Of a DNA stretch of 53,133 nucleotides, positions 24,837 to 32,841 are shown in pieces (position 1 is the stretch's first letter; each line of letters begins with the position of its first letter). The position numbers were made by a program, and so were the translations under genes. The stretch is from an uncultured Clostridia bacterium (GTDB taxonomy: Bacteria; Bacillota; Clostridia; Oscillospirales; Ruminococcaceae), in contig CALXHI010000004.1 in the NCBI GenBank assembly GCA_944388075.1, positions 1-53,133 of the forward strand, written 5' to 3'. The notes under the pieces are model-generated. The model ran no database searches. It had not been told where the DNA came from and worked only from the letters and a program-made list of their open reading frames with translations.

Positions 24837-25784
24837 ATGCCCGAGCCAATCATATCGAAGATAGAAGCGTTACGAAATGCGATAGAATCCGTTGTTGTCG
24901 GGGCTGACGAAACGGTACGCCTGCTGACGGTTGCCGCACTGTGCGGCGGTCACATTCTGCTCGAGGATTTACCCGGTTCCGGAAAAACCACGCTCGTCAA
25001 AGCGTTTGCGAAGGCGTCCGGATGCCAATACAGTCGCATTCAGGGTACGCCCGATTTGATGCCTGCCGATCTGACCGGATTTACCGTGCTGCAGCAAACA
25101 CCGGACGGCAAGCGAACAATGGAATTTCGGAAAGGCCCTGTTTTCACACAAATTCTCCTTGCGGACGAAATCAACCGCATGGCACCTCGAACACAGTCGG
25201 GCCTACTCGAATGTATGGCAGAAGGACAGGTCACCTGTGATGGTGTCTGCCATCCGCTGCCGAACCCATTCCTCGTCATTGCAACGCAGAATCCCATCGA
25301 ACTAAACGGTACATTTCCGCTTCCCGAGGCACAGCTTGACCGTTTCTTCATGCGTCTGTCCATGGGAACTCCAACCCGAGAACAGGAAATCGCAATCCTG
25401 CAAAGCCGCCAAACCGCCAATCCGCTCGATGCACTGAAACCCGTTTGGTCTGCACAGGAACTGTATACGGCACAAGCTGCAGTGCGGCAGGTGCGTATGG
25501 CCGATGAGGTGATGCAGTATCTGCTGGATTTGGTCGATGCCACACGGCGGCATCCGCAGGTGCGTTACGGTCTGAGTACCCGTGCCGCCCTCGCACTCCG
25601 CCTTGCCGCACAGGGCTATGCGCTGACAGCCGGTCGGGACTTTGTCGAACCCGATGACGTCAAAGCGGTTATGCCGGCGGTCTGTGCCCATCGTCTGACG
25701 CTCAGCGGTGCACTGCTCGCCAATGATCGTTCCGCAGAAGCGTTGATTGCAGAGCTATTGCGAACTGTTGAGGTGCGCAAATAA
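24837..25784 (+). CDS. MoxR-family AAA+ ATPase
   Basis: 315 residues from the ATG at 24837, preceded by GGGAGGC. It shows Walker A LEDLPGSGKTTLVKA, Walker B ILLADEINRMAPRTQ, sensor 1 in VIATQNPIE, and the MoxR signature FPLPEAQLDRFFMRL. MoxR ATPases act as chaperones that mature or regulate partner enzymes, often together with DUF58 and VWA or transglutaminase-like membrane proteins. A DUF58 gene overlaps its stop codon here (TAATG). Confidence 0.92.
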   Translation: MPEPIISKIEALRNAIESVVVGADETVRLLTVAALCGGHILLEDLPGSGKTTLVKAFAKASGCQYSRIQGTPDLMPADLTGFTVLQQTPDGKRTMEFRKGPVFTQILLADEINRMAPRTQSGLLECMAEGQVTCDGVCHPLPNPFLVIATQNPIELNGTFPLPEAQLDRFFMRLSMGTPTREQEIAILQSRQTANPLDALKPVWSAQELYTAQAAVRQVRMADEVMQYLLDLVDATRRHPQVRYGLSTRAALALRLAAQGYALTAGRDFVEPDDVKAVMPAVCAHRLTLSGALLANDRSAEALIAELLRTVEVRK

Positions 25785-26836
25785 TGCCGCTGCTGATTTT
25801 ACTGCTGCTATTTGCCGGGATATTTTTTCTCTCGCAATGGCTCATTCGGCATCGTGCGGCGCACACCATCAGCTATCACATTGCCTTTTCCCAAGACGAA
25901 GCCACCGCAGGCGATACCGTCACATTGACCGAAACCATTCGCAGCCACACTTGGATTCCGATTCCTTGGGTCAAAGCCGAATTGACCACACATGCCGCCT
26001 TGCAGTTTTCGGAGGCATTTTCCTCGGTGAGTGAGGAAACCCGCTTCTTGTCAAGCTTTTTCTATCTGCCACCCTATCGTCAAATTGAACGGCGTTGGCG
26101 TGTGACCTGCACACAGCGTGGTATGTTTCGAATCGATCATGCAATTTTAGTGATATCGGATGTATTCGGGACATTGGAGCATTCGATTGCTATGCCCGAT
26201 GCCCATGCCGAGATTCGGGTGCTGCCCGATGTGCTCAAGAATATACCGGAACTGCCGACACCCTTGGCGCATTTTGGCGAACGGCTTCGGAAGCTGTGTG
26301 TGATCCCCGACCGGACAGCATTCCTCGATGCAAGACCGTATCGGCAAGGCGATTCCCTGCGAGATGTGGCATGGACGATGAGTGCCCGTACCGAGCAGCT
26401 GATGGTGAAATGCTATCCCGATACGGCCGCAGAACATGTGACTGTTTTGCTTTGCATGGAAACTCGGCAAACCGATCGGGATTGCGTCAGTGACAAGGCT
26501 GCACTCGAGCAGGCGATTCGGATTTGCAGCACATGCTTTGCGGCAGCTGCGGCAGAACAAATACCGATTCGATTCGCTGCGAATACGGAAATTACAGATA
26601 TGCCCTGCGTGACAGCGATTGGCTGTGGGACAGCACATGCAACAGCCTTGCGGCGAACACTGGCGGCGATTCCATATCGAATCACATTGCCGTTTGGTAC
26701 ATTCTTGCGGAAGGATATGCGAACCGACAGCGGCGCACAGGTCATCGTCACGGCATATGTGAGTGCAGCACTGCGGCAATATGCAGCCGAGCATCCGAAT
26801 GTCATGATTCTATCCTGTCGGGAGTGGAACAAATGA
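25784..26836 (+). CDS. DUF58 domain-containing membrane protein
   Basis: 350 residues. An N-terminal membrane helix (LLILLLLFAGIFFLSQWLI), a beta-rich middle part, then the DUF58 signature around LDARPYRQGDSLRDVAWTMSARTEQLMVK followed by a VWA-like region. The start overlaps the moxR stop by one base. DUF58 proteins are presumed partners or clients of MoxR in envelope-linked processes. The usual third gene, a large transglutaminase-like membrane protein, is not found after it. Confidence 0.88.
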   Translation: MPLLILLLLFAGIFFLSQWLIRHRAAHTISYHIAFSQDEATAGDTVTLTETIRSHTWIPIPWVKAELTTHAALQFSEAFSSVSEETRFLSSFFYLPPYRQIERRWRVTCTQRGMFRIDHAILVISDVFGTLEHSIAMPDAHAEIRVLPDVLKNIPELPTPLAHFGERLRKLCVIPDRTAFLDARPYRQGDSLRDVAWTMSARTEQLMVKCYPDTAAEHVTVLLCMETRQTDRDCVSDKAALEQAIRICSTCFAAAAAEQIPIRFAANTEITDMPCVTAIGCGTAHATALRRTLAAIPYRITLPFGTFLRKDMRTDSGAQVIVTAYVSAALRQYAAEHPNVMILSCREWNK

Positions 26837-26863
26837 AGCTCTGTGTCAACCATATGATAGGGA

Positions 26864-26892
26864 TTGACAAAAAACATAGTATCTATTATACT
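26864..26892 (+). promoter_or_regulatory. Promoter for the first zinc-ribbon membrane gene
   Basis: TTGACA (26864-26869) and TATACT (26887-26892) are separated by 17 bases, about 47 bases before the start codon. Very similar in layout to the promoter of the paralogue at 27528. Confidence 0.85.
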
Positions 26893-26938
26893 GTTGATAT
26901 ATTTTGCAAAATAATAAAATTTGAATGGAGGAAGCGCT

Positions 26939-27505
26939 ATGAAAGTCTGTAACCGATGCACTGCTGAAATCAAGGATTGCGCAGCCTTTTGCCCAAATTG
27001 TGGAACACCCTGTACCCCTGAAACTACGACACCTTTGCCCAATATCCCACCGCAGTATGGTGCGCAACCGCCTTGCGGTTACCCCCGGTACGGCACACAA
27101 CAGAACTATGGCTATGCACCATATGGCGCACAACCGCCCTACACTGCAGAGGCCTTTGATCCGACGGATATCCAAAGCAACAAACTTCATGCGGTGCTTG
27201 CGTATCTCGGCATTCTCGTATTGGTGCCACTGCTTGCCGCTAAGCATTCGCCCTTTGCACGTTACCATACCAATCAGGGCCTTGTGTTGCTCATTGTCAA
27301 TACCGTGCTGAGGGTTTTGTTGCAGATTGCTGCGTTTTTCACCGGATTTCTGTCGTCTGAACCTGTGTTTTCCCTTTTGTTGGGATTCTTGAGCTGGGCA
27401 CTCGTAATCGGTATCAACGTATTAATGATTCTCGGCGTTGTCCATGCAGCAACCGGTGCGGTAAAGCCCCTGCCGCTGATTGGCTCGATTCAACTGCTCA
27501 AATAA
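26939..27505 (+). CDS. Zinc-ribbon plus multi-span membrane protein (DUF4870-like)
   Basis: 188 residues from the ATG at 26939, with TGGAGGAAG upstream. A four-Cys zinc ribbon (CNRCTAE...FCPNCGTP, residues 4-27) is followed by a Pro/Gln/Tyr-rich linker (about 30-75) and three or four membrane helices. NKLHAVLAYLGILVLVPLLAA and FARYHTNQGLVLL are the hallmark of the DUF4870/Tic20-like family. Function unknown. The next gene is a paralogue with the same plan. Confidence 0.85.
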   Translation: MKVCNRCTAEIKDCAAFCPNCGTPCTPETTTPLPNIPPQYGAQPPCGYPRYGTQQNYGYAPYGAQPPYTAEAFDPTDIQSNKLHAVLAYLGILVLVPLLAAKHSPFARYHTNQGLVLLIVNTVLRVLLQIAAFFTGFLSSEPVFSLLLGFLSWALVIGINVLMILGVVHAATGAVKPLPLIGSIQLLK

Positions 27506-27527
27506 GCAAAAACATTTTGTTTTAGGC

Positions 27528-27556
27528 TTGACAAAAGGCATTTGTTATGCTATAAT
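27528..27556 (+). promoter_or_regulatory. Consensus promoter for the second zinc-ribbon membrane gene
   Basis: TTGACA (27528-27533) and TATAAT (27551-27556) are separated by 17 bases, about 55 bases before the start codon. Confidence 0.88.
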
Positions 27557-27617
27557 ATTGACAAGAGTCGAATTCTGCGACTTGATATTTCATATGCAAT
27601 CAAAAGGAGGAACTCCA

Positions 27618-28150
27618 ATGGCTTTTTGCAGCAATTGCGGTACACCAACCCCTGAAAATGCAAATGTGTGTCCGAACTGTGGCGCACCGCTCGCCACAGC
27701 ACCAAATCAATCCTACACACAATCTTCCGTGTCACAACCGGGTGCATCGTCGCTCAACCTTACCGAAACGCTCCAATCGCTGAATCAGACAGAAGATACC
27801 ACCGCCGACTACGATTCGATGGATATTCAGTCAATAAGGTCATGGCTGTGCTGGCATATCTCAGCATTCTTGTCTTGGTGCCGATTTTCGCTGCAAAGGA
27901 GTCTCGTTTCGCTCGCTTCCATGCCAATCAGGGGCTTATCCTGTTGTTGATCTCTGCCGGATATGAAATTATAACAGAACTCATCGGTTCTATCCTAATG
28001 GCAATTTTCAGCATAGCCGTTGTTGTTACATGGATTTTCAATCTGATTTCACTGGTATTCGCAGTGCTTGCTGTTATTGGTATCATCAACGCTGCAAACG
28101 GTCGTGCAAAGGAGCTGCCCGTGATCGGCAAGTTCCAAATTCTCAAGTGA
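27618..28150 (+). pseudogene. Zinc-ribbon membrane protein paralogue with a single-base frameshift
   Basis: The ATG at 27618 follows AAAAGGAGG and starts a zinc ribbon (FCSNCGTP...CPNCGAP) and Ser/Gln-rich linker. In the first copy the linker ends DIQSNKLHAVLAYL; here the frame reads DIQS then goes wrong at about 27831-27835, where TCAATAAG should read TCNAATAAG. One base is missing. The other frame continues NKVMAVLAYLSILVLVPIFAA and FARFHANQGLILLL to a normal end at 28150. Promoter, ribosome site and terminator are intact, so the break is recent, a sequencing error, or a slippage site. If repaired, the product would be 177 residues. Confidence 0.8.
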
Positions 28151-28171
28151 TCCATATTGCATACATAGGTA

Positions 28172-28206
28172 AAGGGCATTCCGTTTTGGAATGCCCTTCG
28201 TTTTAT
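28172..28206 (+). terminator. Terminator after the second zinc-ribbon gene
   Basis: AAGGGCATTCC (28172-28182) and GGAATGCCCTT (28188-28198) form an 11-bp stem with a GTTTT loop, followed by CGTTTTATT. It likely serves the convergent YunG-like gene too. Confidence 0.82.
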
Positions 28207-28646
28207 TCTGCCAGATATACCGCAATCCGCTCTTTGAGCAGCTCATAGCGCAATCGCTTTTCCTCCTTGGCGAAATGCACCGCTCGGCTTTGCGCGGGAG
28301 TTTGTTCGTAGACCAAGGTCTTTGCACGTTCCCCGAACTGTTCGCTCGTCAGGTCAAACAGATTCTCTCCCACCACATTATAGCAATGAAAATTCCCGTC
28401 CTCCAGCGGAATGCCGTATACCTGACCGCCGAACAAATCCTGTACCAGAAATGCCGTGATCGAGCACTGACCCTTGGTCGGATTTTCAGGTGACCATTCC
28501 TGCCGCAATCTCGGCGCACAGGTTTCCGCACTCCAGCAGTGCAGCAAAATCGCAAACAAATCCTGTACCGATTGCAGCTTCGGATTGCGCAAATCACATG
28601 GCTTTGCTGTCGCCGTTTCGATTCCGTAAAAGGTATGTGTCATCAT
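28203..28646 (-). CDS. YunG-family hypothetical protein
   Basis: 147 residues. The middle matches the YunG pattern: WSAETCAPRLRQEW, then NPTKGQCSITAFLVQDLFGG, then the late NVVGENLFDLTSEQFGE. The conserved Cys, Gln and His positions suggest an enzyme fold, but no activity is known. GGAGGAAG lies 2-5 bases before the first of two adjacent ATG codons, so the second is perhaps the real start. It stands next to the decayed ABC operon but appears intact. Confidence 0.75.
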   Translation of the reverse strand: MMTHTFYGIETATAKPCDLRNPKLQSVQDLFAILLHCWSAETCAPRLRQEWSPENPTKGQCSITAFLVQDLFGGQVYGIPLEDGNFHCYNVVGENLFDLTSEQFGERAKTLVYEQTPAQSRAVHFAKEEKRLRYELLKERIAVYLAE

Positions 28647-28722
28647 TCTTCCTCCTTATGAAATCATTCTCACCTATTTCTGCCTCATTATTTTGGTCGA
28701 TAGCAGCAAGACATAAACCCTA

Positions 28723-29191
28723 TCATTTGAAATCCAATGTGGCGTCGTTGGAGACTACCTCGATCCGTTCATACCGAACGCCCTCATCCGTGAGCACTAC
28801 AGCAGCCAACTGCCCTGCCAACGGATAGAACCGGGTGCATGCGCCTTTGTCATACACACAAGTCGTATCGCCGTCAACAATGCGATACCTGCATCGCTCT
28901 TCGCCGACATAGTAAATACCGCTTTCATGCTGTACAGTATCCTGCCCTGTAGAGGGAACTGCGTCAGCACTCCGGTTTCGATGGCATAGAGGAAGAGATG
29001 ATACGTCCGATATTACAGCACTTTTTCATGGTTTCTGATTGATTGTTCCGGTCATCTTACGGTATGGTACGCAATGTTTTGGTTTTGGATTTGAGTGCCC
29101 GAAATCGGTCATAAGCGTTATCGGGATAAGACGAAATCGCTATAAAATATATATGGTTGACATCATTCCATGCGATTTCCGGATTGTCCAT
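28723..29191 (-). pseudogene. Decayed last gene of the ABC operon (secreted or propeller-like protein)
   Basis: The start ATGGACAATCCG at 29191 follows AGGAGAGCCC and gives only 44 residues (MDNPEIAWNDVNHIYFIAIS...) before a stop. Further down, AIETGVLTQFP in one frame continues in another as QDTVQHESGIYYVGEE, then a clean end at 28723. At least one stop and one frameshift break it. No family recognised; the text resembles the propeller-like lipoprotein that heads this operon only in general style. Confidence 0.5.
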
Positions 29192-29533
29192 TGGGCTCTC
29201 CTTCTTGCAAATCGTATCCGAAAAACCGTCATGTCAATATAATCCGCTCCGTCAAATGCCCCTTTGACCAGCTCATGATTGACGTACATCGATATGCGAT
29301 ATTGGCAAGTCGCTTTCCCGCCATACATACACAATGTCGCAGAATCCTCCGGTGTAAATGGTATGATATCTTCCGAACTCTCTCGATAATCTGCCGGCGT
29401 ATACAGCACATCATTTTTCAGCATTTCCAGATAGGTTTGTGTATTCAATCGGTCACCATCGTACCACCATACACACCAGAATCAACAGCCACGCCTCTCG
29501 CTTGATCAAGAGCTTATAGCATTCATATTTCAT
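29140..29533 (-). pseudogene. Decayed ABC-transporter permease-like protein, N-terminal part
   Basis: The ATG at 29533 overlaps the stop of the preceding permease (ATGA), with AAAGAGGTGG upstream. It starts MKYECYKLLIKREAWLLILV, a typical permease N-terminus with one membrane helix, then hits a stop near 29480. A shifted frame continues YDGDRLNTQTYLEMLKNDVLY as the beginning of the outside loop, and ends at 29140 without the expected later helices. At least one frameshift plus truncation. Confidence 0.55.
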
Positions 29534-30699
29534 ACACGCCACCTCTTTGTTCCAAGCCATACGGTTGTAAGCGATAGTAGCAGCCATTCACATACGATGA
29601 TCACCGGCGGCAGCAGAAAGGTAAATACCGGTGTATCTCCCCATCGCAATGCCTGAAAGTCCTCAAAATATCCACCAAAGAACAGCAGTGCCACAGGATT
29701 GCAGAAAGCAAATACCGAATCTGCCCAATATACATCTGCCAGAATCAACAGCAAACCGATTGCAAATGTAACCGAAAGCGATATCGTTTCGTTTTTGACC
29801 GGAACGGAAACCAGCATACAAATCCCGCCGATGACCAGAAATCCGAGCAGCTTTACCAAAACATTCAGCAGCAGATAACCGCCGACCGTACAGGTTAAGG
29901 GTGTGTTGTAAAATTCCGGCAGGGCATACAAAGGCTGAGTCAGCCCATCAATCCGATCTATCCACGCAAAGGCAATGAAATCTTCCAGCAAGAACAGCCC
30001 GCTCACAAAACAGATTGCAATCATGCCTGCCAACACCTTGCTCAATGGCAGTCATTCATAATTCTGCGTCAGACGGAGCAAGCCGTCCATTTCGATTTCA
30101 CGCTCCTTGGCAAAGATCGGTGACAGCAGCGGTAAGACCAGCAACAGGATGAGAAGCGTTGAGAAATCATATTGGAGATATCGCTCCATCCCCTCCATCG
30201 CATAATACCCCGAAACAGAACGCCCAACATAGGTATCAGCCATCAGTCGATTTCGATTGACCTGATAGGCATTGTCATTACTTTGGTAGAATGCCACATT
30301 TTCTTGTGTCATTTGCGTGTGTTCCGTCATCGTACGCTCGTAGTGATACAGCGATTTCATCTGCGCTTCCACTTCTTCATACAGCATCGCATCAGAAAAC
30401 AGATATCCGGTAATCGTATCGGATTGATTGTGTTCCGTACTGTAATCACCGCCGGAAATCAGCTGATCCAGCTTTTGCTTGGTCGTGACCACTTGCTCAA
30501 TGGTTGCGAGATCCCATGATCCTTCGACGGCATCATAGACCGACTGCTTGCCTTCAAACAAGCGATCGTGTTCCCCGTACTGCATTTGGAAATCGCTGAC
30601 AATCTGTGATAGATTGACCGCCATCAGCAACACCAGCAGAAACAGCAGCAGGCGATTGCGAACGATCTTTTTGAGTTCAAAAGAAAGCATTCGTATCAT
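29530..30699 (-). pseudogene. ABC transporter permease interrupted by an in-frame TGA
   Basis: From the ATG at 30699 (ELKKIVRNRLLLFLLVLLMAVN, first membrane helix) the frame reads an outside loop and a second helix to a TGA at 30052-30054. Reading straight on in the same frame gives LPLSKVLAGMIAICFVSGLF and four more membrane helices to 29530. The join falls in the cytoplasmic loop between helices, so this is one gene with a nonsense mutation. The start overlaps the ATPase stop. The permease would export or sense an unknown substrate. Confidence 0.75.
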
Positions 30700-31461
30700 T
30701 CTGCATCACCAAAATAGTACAGGTAGATATCTTCAAGCCGAAGCAGTTCGGAAACCGCAGAGGGATCCGGACGATGACACGCAGGCTGTAAGCACCGTCC
30801 ACGACAGCCGCATTGGCAATGACATAGCGATCGGTATAGGCTTGCAGCTCCGATTCCTGCACCGACATGCTCCACACCTTGCCGTTCAATTCTGACTGCA
30901 AGGTCAATGGCGCTGCCTTTTGCAGCAGCTGCCCCGACTTCAACAGCAGCACCTCTTTGGCAACACATTCGATATCCGAAACAATATGCGTTGCAAGCAG
31001 GATAATGCGGTCGCTCGACAGCTTGGAGATGATATTGCGAAACCGCACACGCTCTGTTGGATCAAGACCGGCGGTCGGTTCATTGAGAATCAGGATTTCC
31101 AGATCGTTGAGAATCACCCGTGCAATGCCGAGCCGCTGTCGCATACCGCCTGAAAATGCGCCAATTTTTTTCCTTATGCTCGGTCAGATTGACCTGCTTC
31201 AAAAGCTGTGTAATGCGTGCCGGTGCGGCTTTGGCATCCAGCCCCTTCATGGCAGCCATATAGCGCAAAAATTCCTCGGCGGTGAAATGCTTATAGAAAC
31301 AAGGGTACTGCGGCAAATAGCCGAGCAGCTTTCGACACGACCGTCCGCCAACCGGCTTACCATCATACAGCAACAGTACCGGATGTTGCGGAAAGCAGTG
31401 CCGTATCGAGTGCCAATACCTTTGGATATTGCTTGCTGATATGCTGCATCTCAAGTTTCAT
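30696..31461 (-). pseudogene. ABC transporter ATPase with Walker A deleted and several frameshifts
   Basis: Starts MKLEMQHISKQYPKVLALDT at 31461. About 30 residues including Walker A are missing: LDTALLSA runs directly into TSGTV. A frame change then restores LLYDGKPVGG and LLGYLPQYPCFYKHFTAEEF (Q-loop). At 31165-31171 a run of seven A lacks one A and breaks the signature; the next frame gives GAFSGGMRQRL (signature), LEILILNEPTAGLDP (Walker B, with Asn in place of the usual Asp) and ATHIVSDIE (switch His). A last shift precedes SELLRLEDIYLYYFGDAE. Clearly non-functional. Confidence 0.85.
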
Positions 31462-31492
31462 CTTCCGCGCCAAAATATATTTCAAAAATCTT

Positions 31493-32440
31493 TTAACTAT
31501 CAATGTTACGCAAATAAACACATTGGGTTTCTTCATCAATGACGAGATACCTGAATCCGCTGTTACTGTCTGCATCTGATTGAAATGTCCAATCAAAGTG
31601 TCGGCAGAATGTGCCGGTTTTCGTTTCATAAATCGAACATCGTATAATCAAGCGGTTCTCCTGCGTTGCACTATGCATCAGCGTGCAAATGTACGCACCA
31701 TTCGGAGAGATATACACAAAGGAATCGGATTCCTTGGAATTCTTCAGCGGAATCCGGCTGACATTCCCCTGCTCCCAGTACAGCACAACGCTCTCCCGTC
31801 CGAGAAGATATGCCTCCTCATCATACAGCATCACGCCGGTATTGCAATCCACGGCATCCATGCTGTCATAGCATTCCGTCCACGTCATCTCGCCCGTTTC
31901 GGCATTCAGGCTTCCAAAGCATTTCTTTGACCCGATTGTCCCCTCAAAAAACAATTCATCCATATTGGGAAATGCAATCAATTTCCAAATAAAATGCGGC
32001 GTTGTATCCGTGATTTCCATGACAGCGACTTGTTCCGGTTCTGTCAGCTGTAAATCAGAACGATAAGACCAGATCGTCACCCTATCGTTCATCAGAAAAT
32101 ACAGTGTCCCATCTGTGCAAAAGGAGTAGGTCACGGAACAATCTCTATCGCTGTCGATGAAACCGGAAAAATCAAGTGTTTGCCCGTCAATCTCGACCGG
32201 TTCTGCCGTTTTTGGAGTCATATGATCCCATACACATGGCTCTTTGATGTCGGAAGCACATTTGTGGTATGGCACTTCATAGATCCTCTCTCCGATCTCT
32301 ACCCGTTCATACGACTCTTGCGTTTCGGAGGATTATGTCCCCGCAGACTGCTCGTTGGCGGTTGTCGTTCCGGTGGCGATTTGTTCTGTCTGCTGTTGGC
32401 TTTGCTCTGCACCGGAATCGGATGCACAGAAAAACATCAT
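31493..32440 (-). pseudogene. Lipoprotein-like propeller protein with an in-frame stop
   Basis: The first ATG (32440) follows GGAGG and gives MMFFCASDSGAEQ, a lipobox-like Cys but a signal peptide too short to work. Codon 36 is TAA (32333-32335). The same frame continues ERVEIGERIYEVPYHKCASD and then about 260 intact residues rich in short beta repeats (DGTLYFLMNDRVTIWSY, GEMTWTECYDSMD), like a propeller. A GTG at 32275 could restart, giving 260 residues without export. It heads the decayed ABC operon. Confidence 0.65.
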
Positions 32441-32728
32441 ACAAAGCTGTTTCCTCCATCAAACAAAATCAGATAGACACATTTTACTGTATCGCAAATT
32501 CAGCCGCACTCAAAAACCAACTCTACATCGGATTTGCTCTTTTTCAGTAAAAATCAACAAAAAAGATATCTGCTTCTAAAATGATTGCCCGTAAGTTTAA
32601 GTGCTTCCCTTCATCGGTAAGCCGTGAATGCAAGCGAAATTCATATGCAAATGATACTGATGCGGCACATCATGCAGATAGGCTCTACAAAAGCGGCGAA
32701 AAAACTGCGGCAGGAATGCTTTGAAATC

Positions 32729-32757
32729 TTTGTCACGCATCATTGACAACCCTACAA
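32729..32757. repeat. 29-bp dyad sequence, copy 1
   Basis: TTTGTCACGCATCATTGACAA then N then CCTACAA. The core TTGTCA-N8-TGACAA is a perfect inverted repeat. The same 28 of 29 bases recur at 51757-51785, with further loose similarity on both sides. Confidence 0.75.
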
Positions 32758-32791
32758 TATTAATTGAAACAGCACTGCCACACAAAATGAG

Positions 32792-32819
32792 CGAGTCCCG
32801 CTCGAAAGCAGGACTCGCA
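32792..32819 (-). terminator. Terminator of the large dockerin protease gene
   Basis: GCGAGTCC (32792-32799) and GGACTCGC (32812-32819) form the stem; on the minus strand it is followed by TCATTTTGT. It lies 23 bases after the stop codon. Confidence 0.65.
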
Positions 32820-32841
32820 TAGGAATTTAACTACTACCATA

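Larger units (their letters stand above)
32441..32841. other. Intergenic stretch between the decayed ABC operon and the large protease
   Basis: Mostly non-coding. A minus-strand frame at 32597-32785 codes for MRDKDFKAFLPQFFRRFCRA and a little more but has no ribosome site or known relatives. The stretch also holds a 29-bp sequence repeated at 51757 and the protease terminator. Confidence 0.5.

Noticed and set aside
32597..32785. 62-residue minus-strand frame overlapping the 29-bp dyad.
   Set aside because: No ribosome site, no family, and shared text with the other copy of the dyad (VGLSMMRDK) is explained by the DNA repeat.
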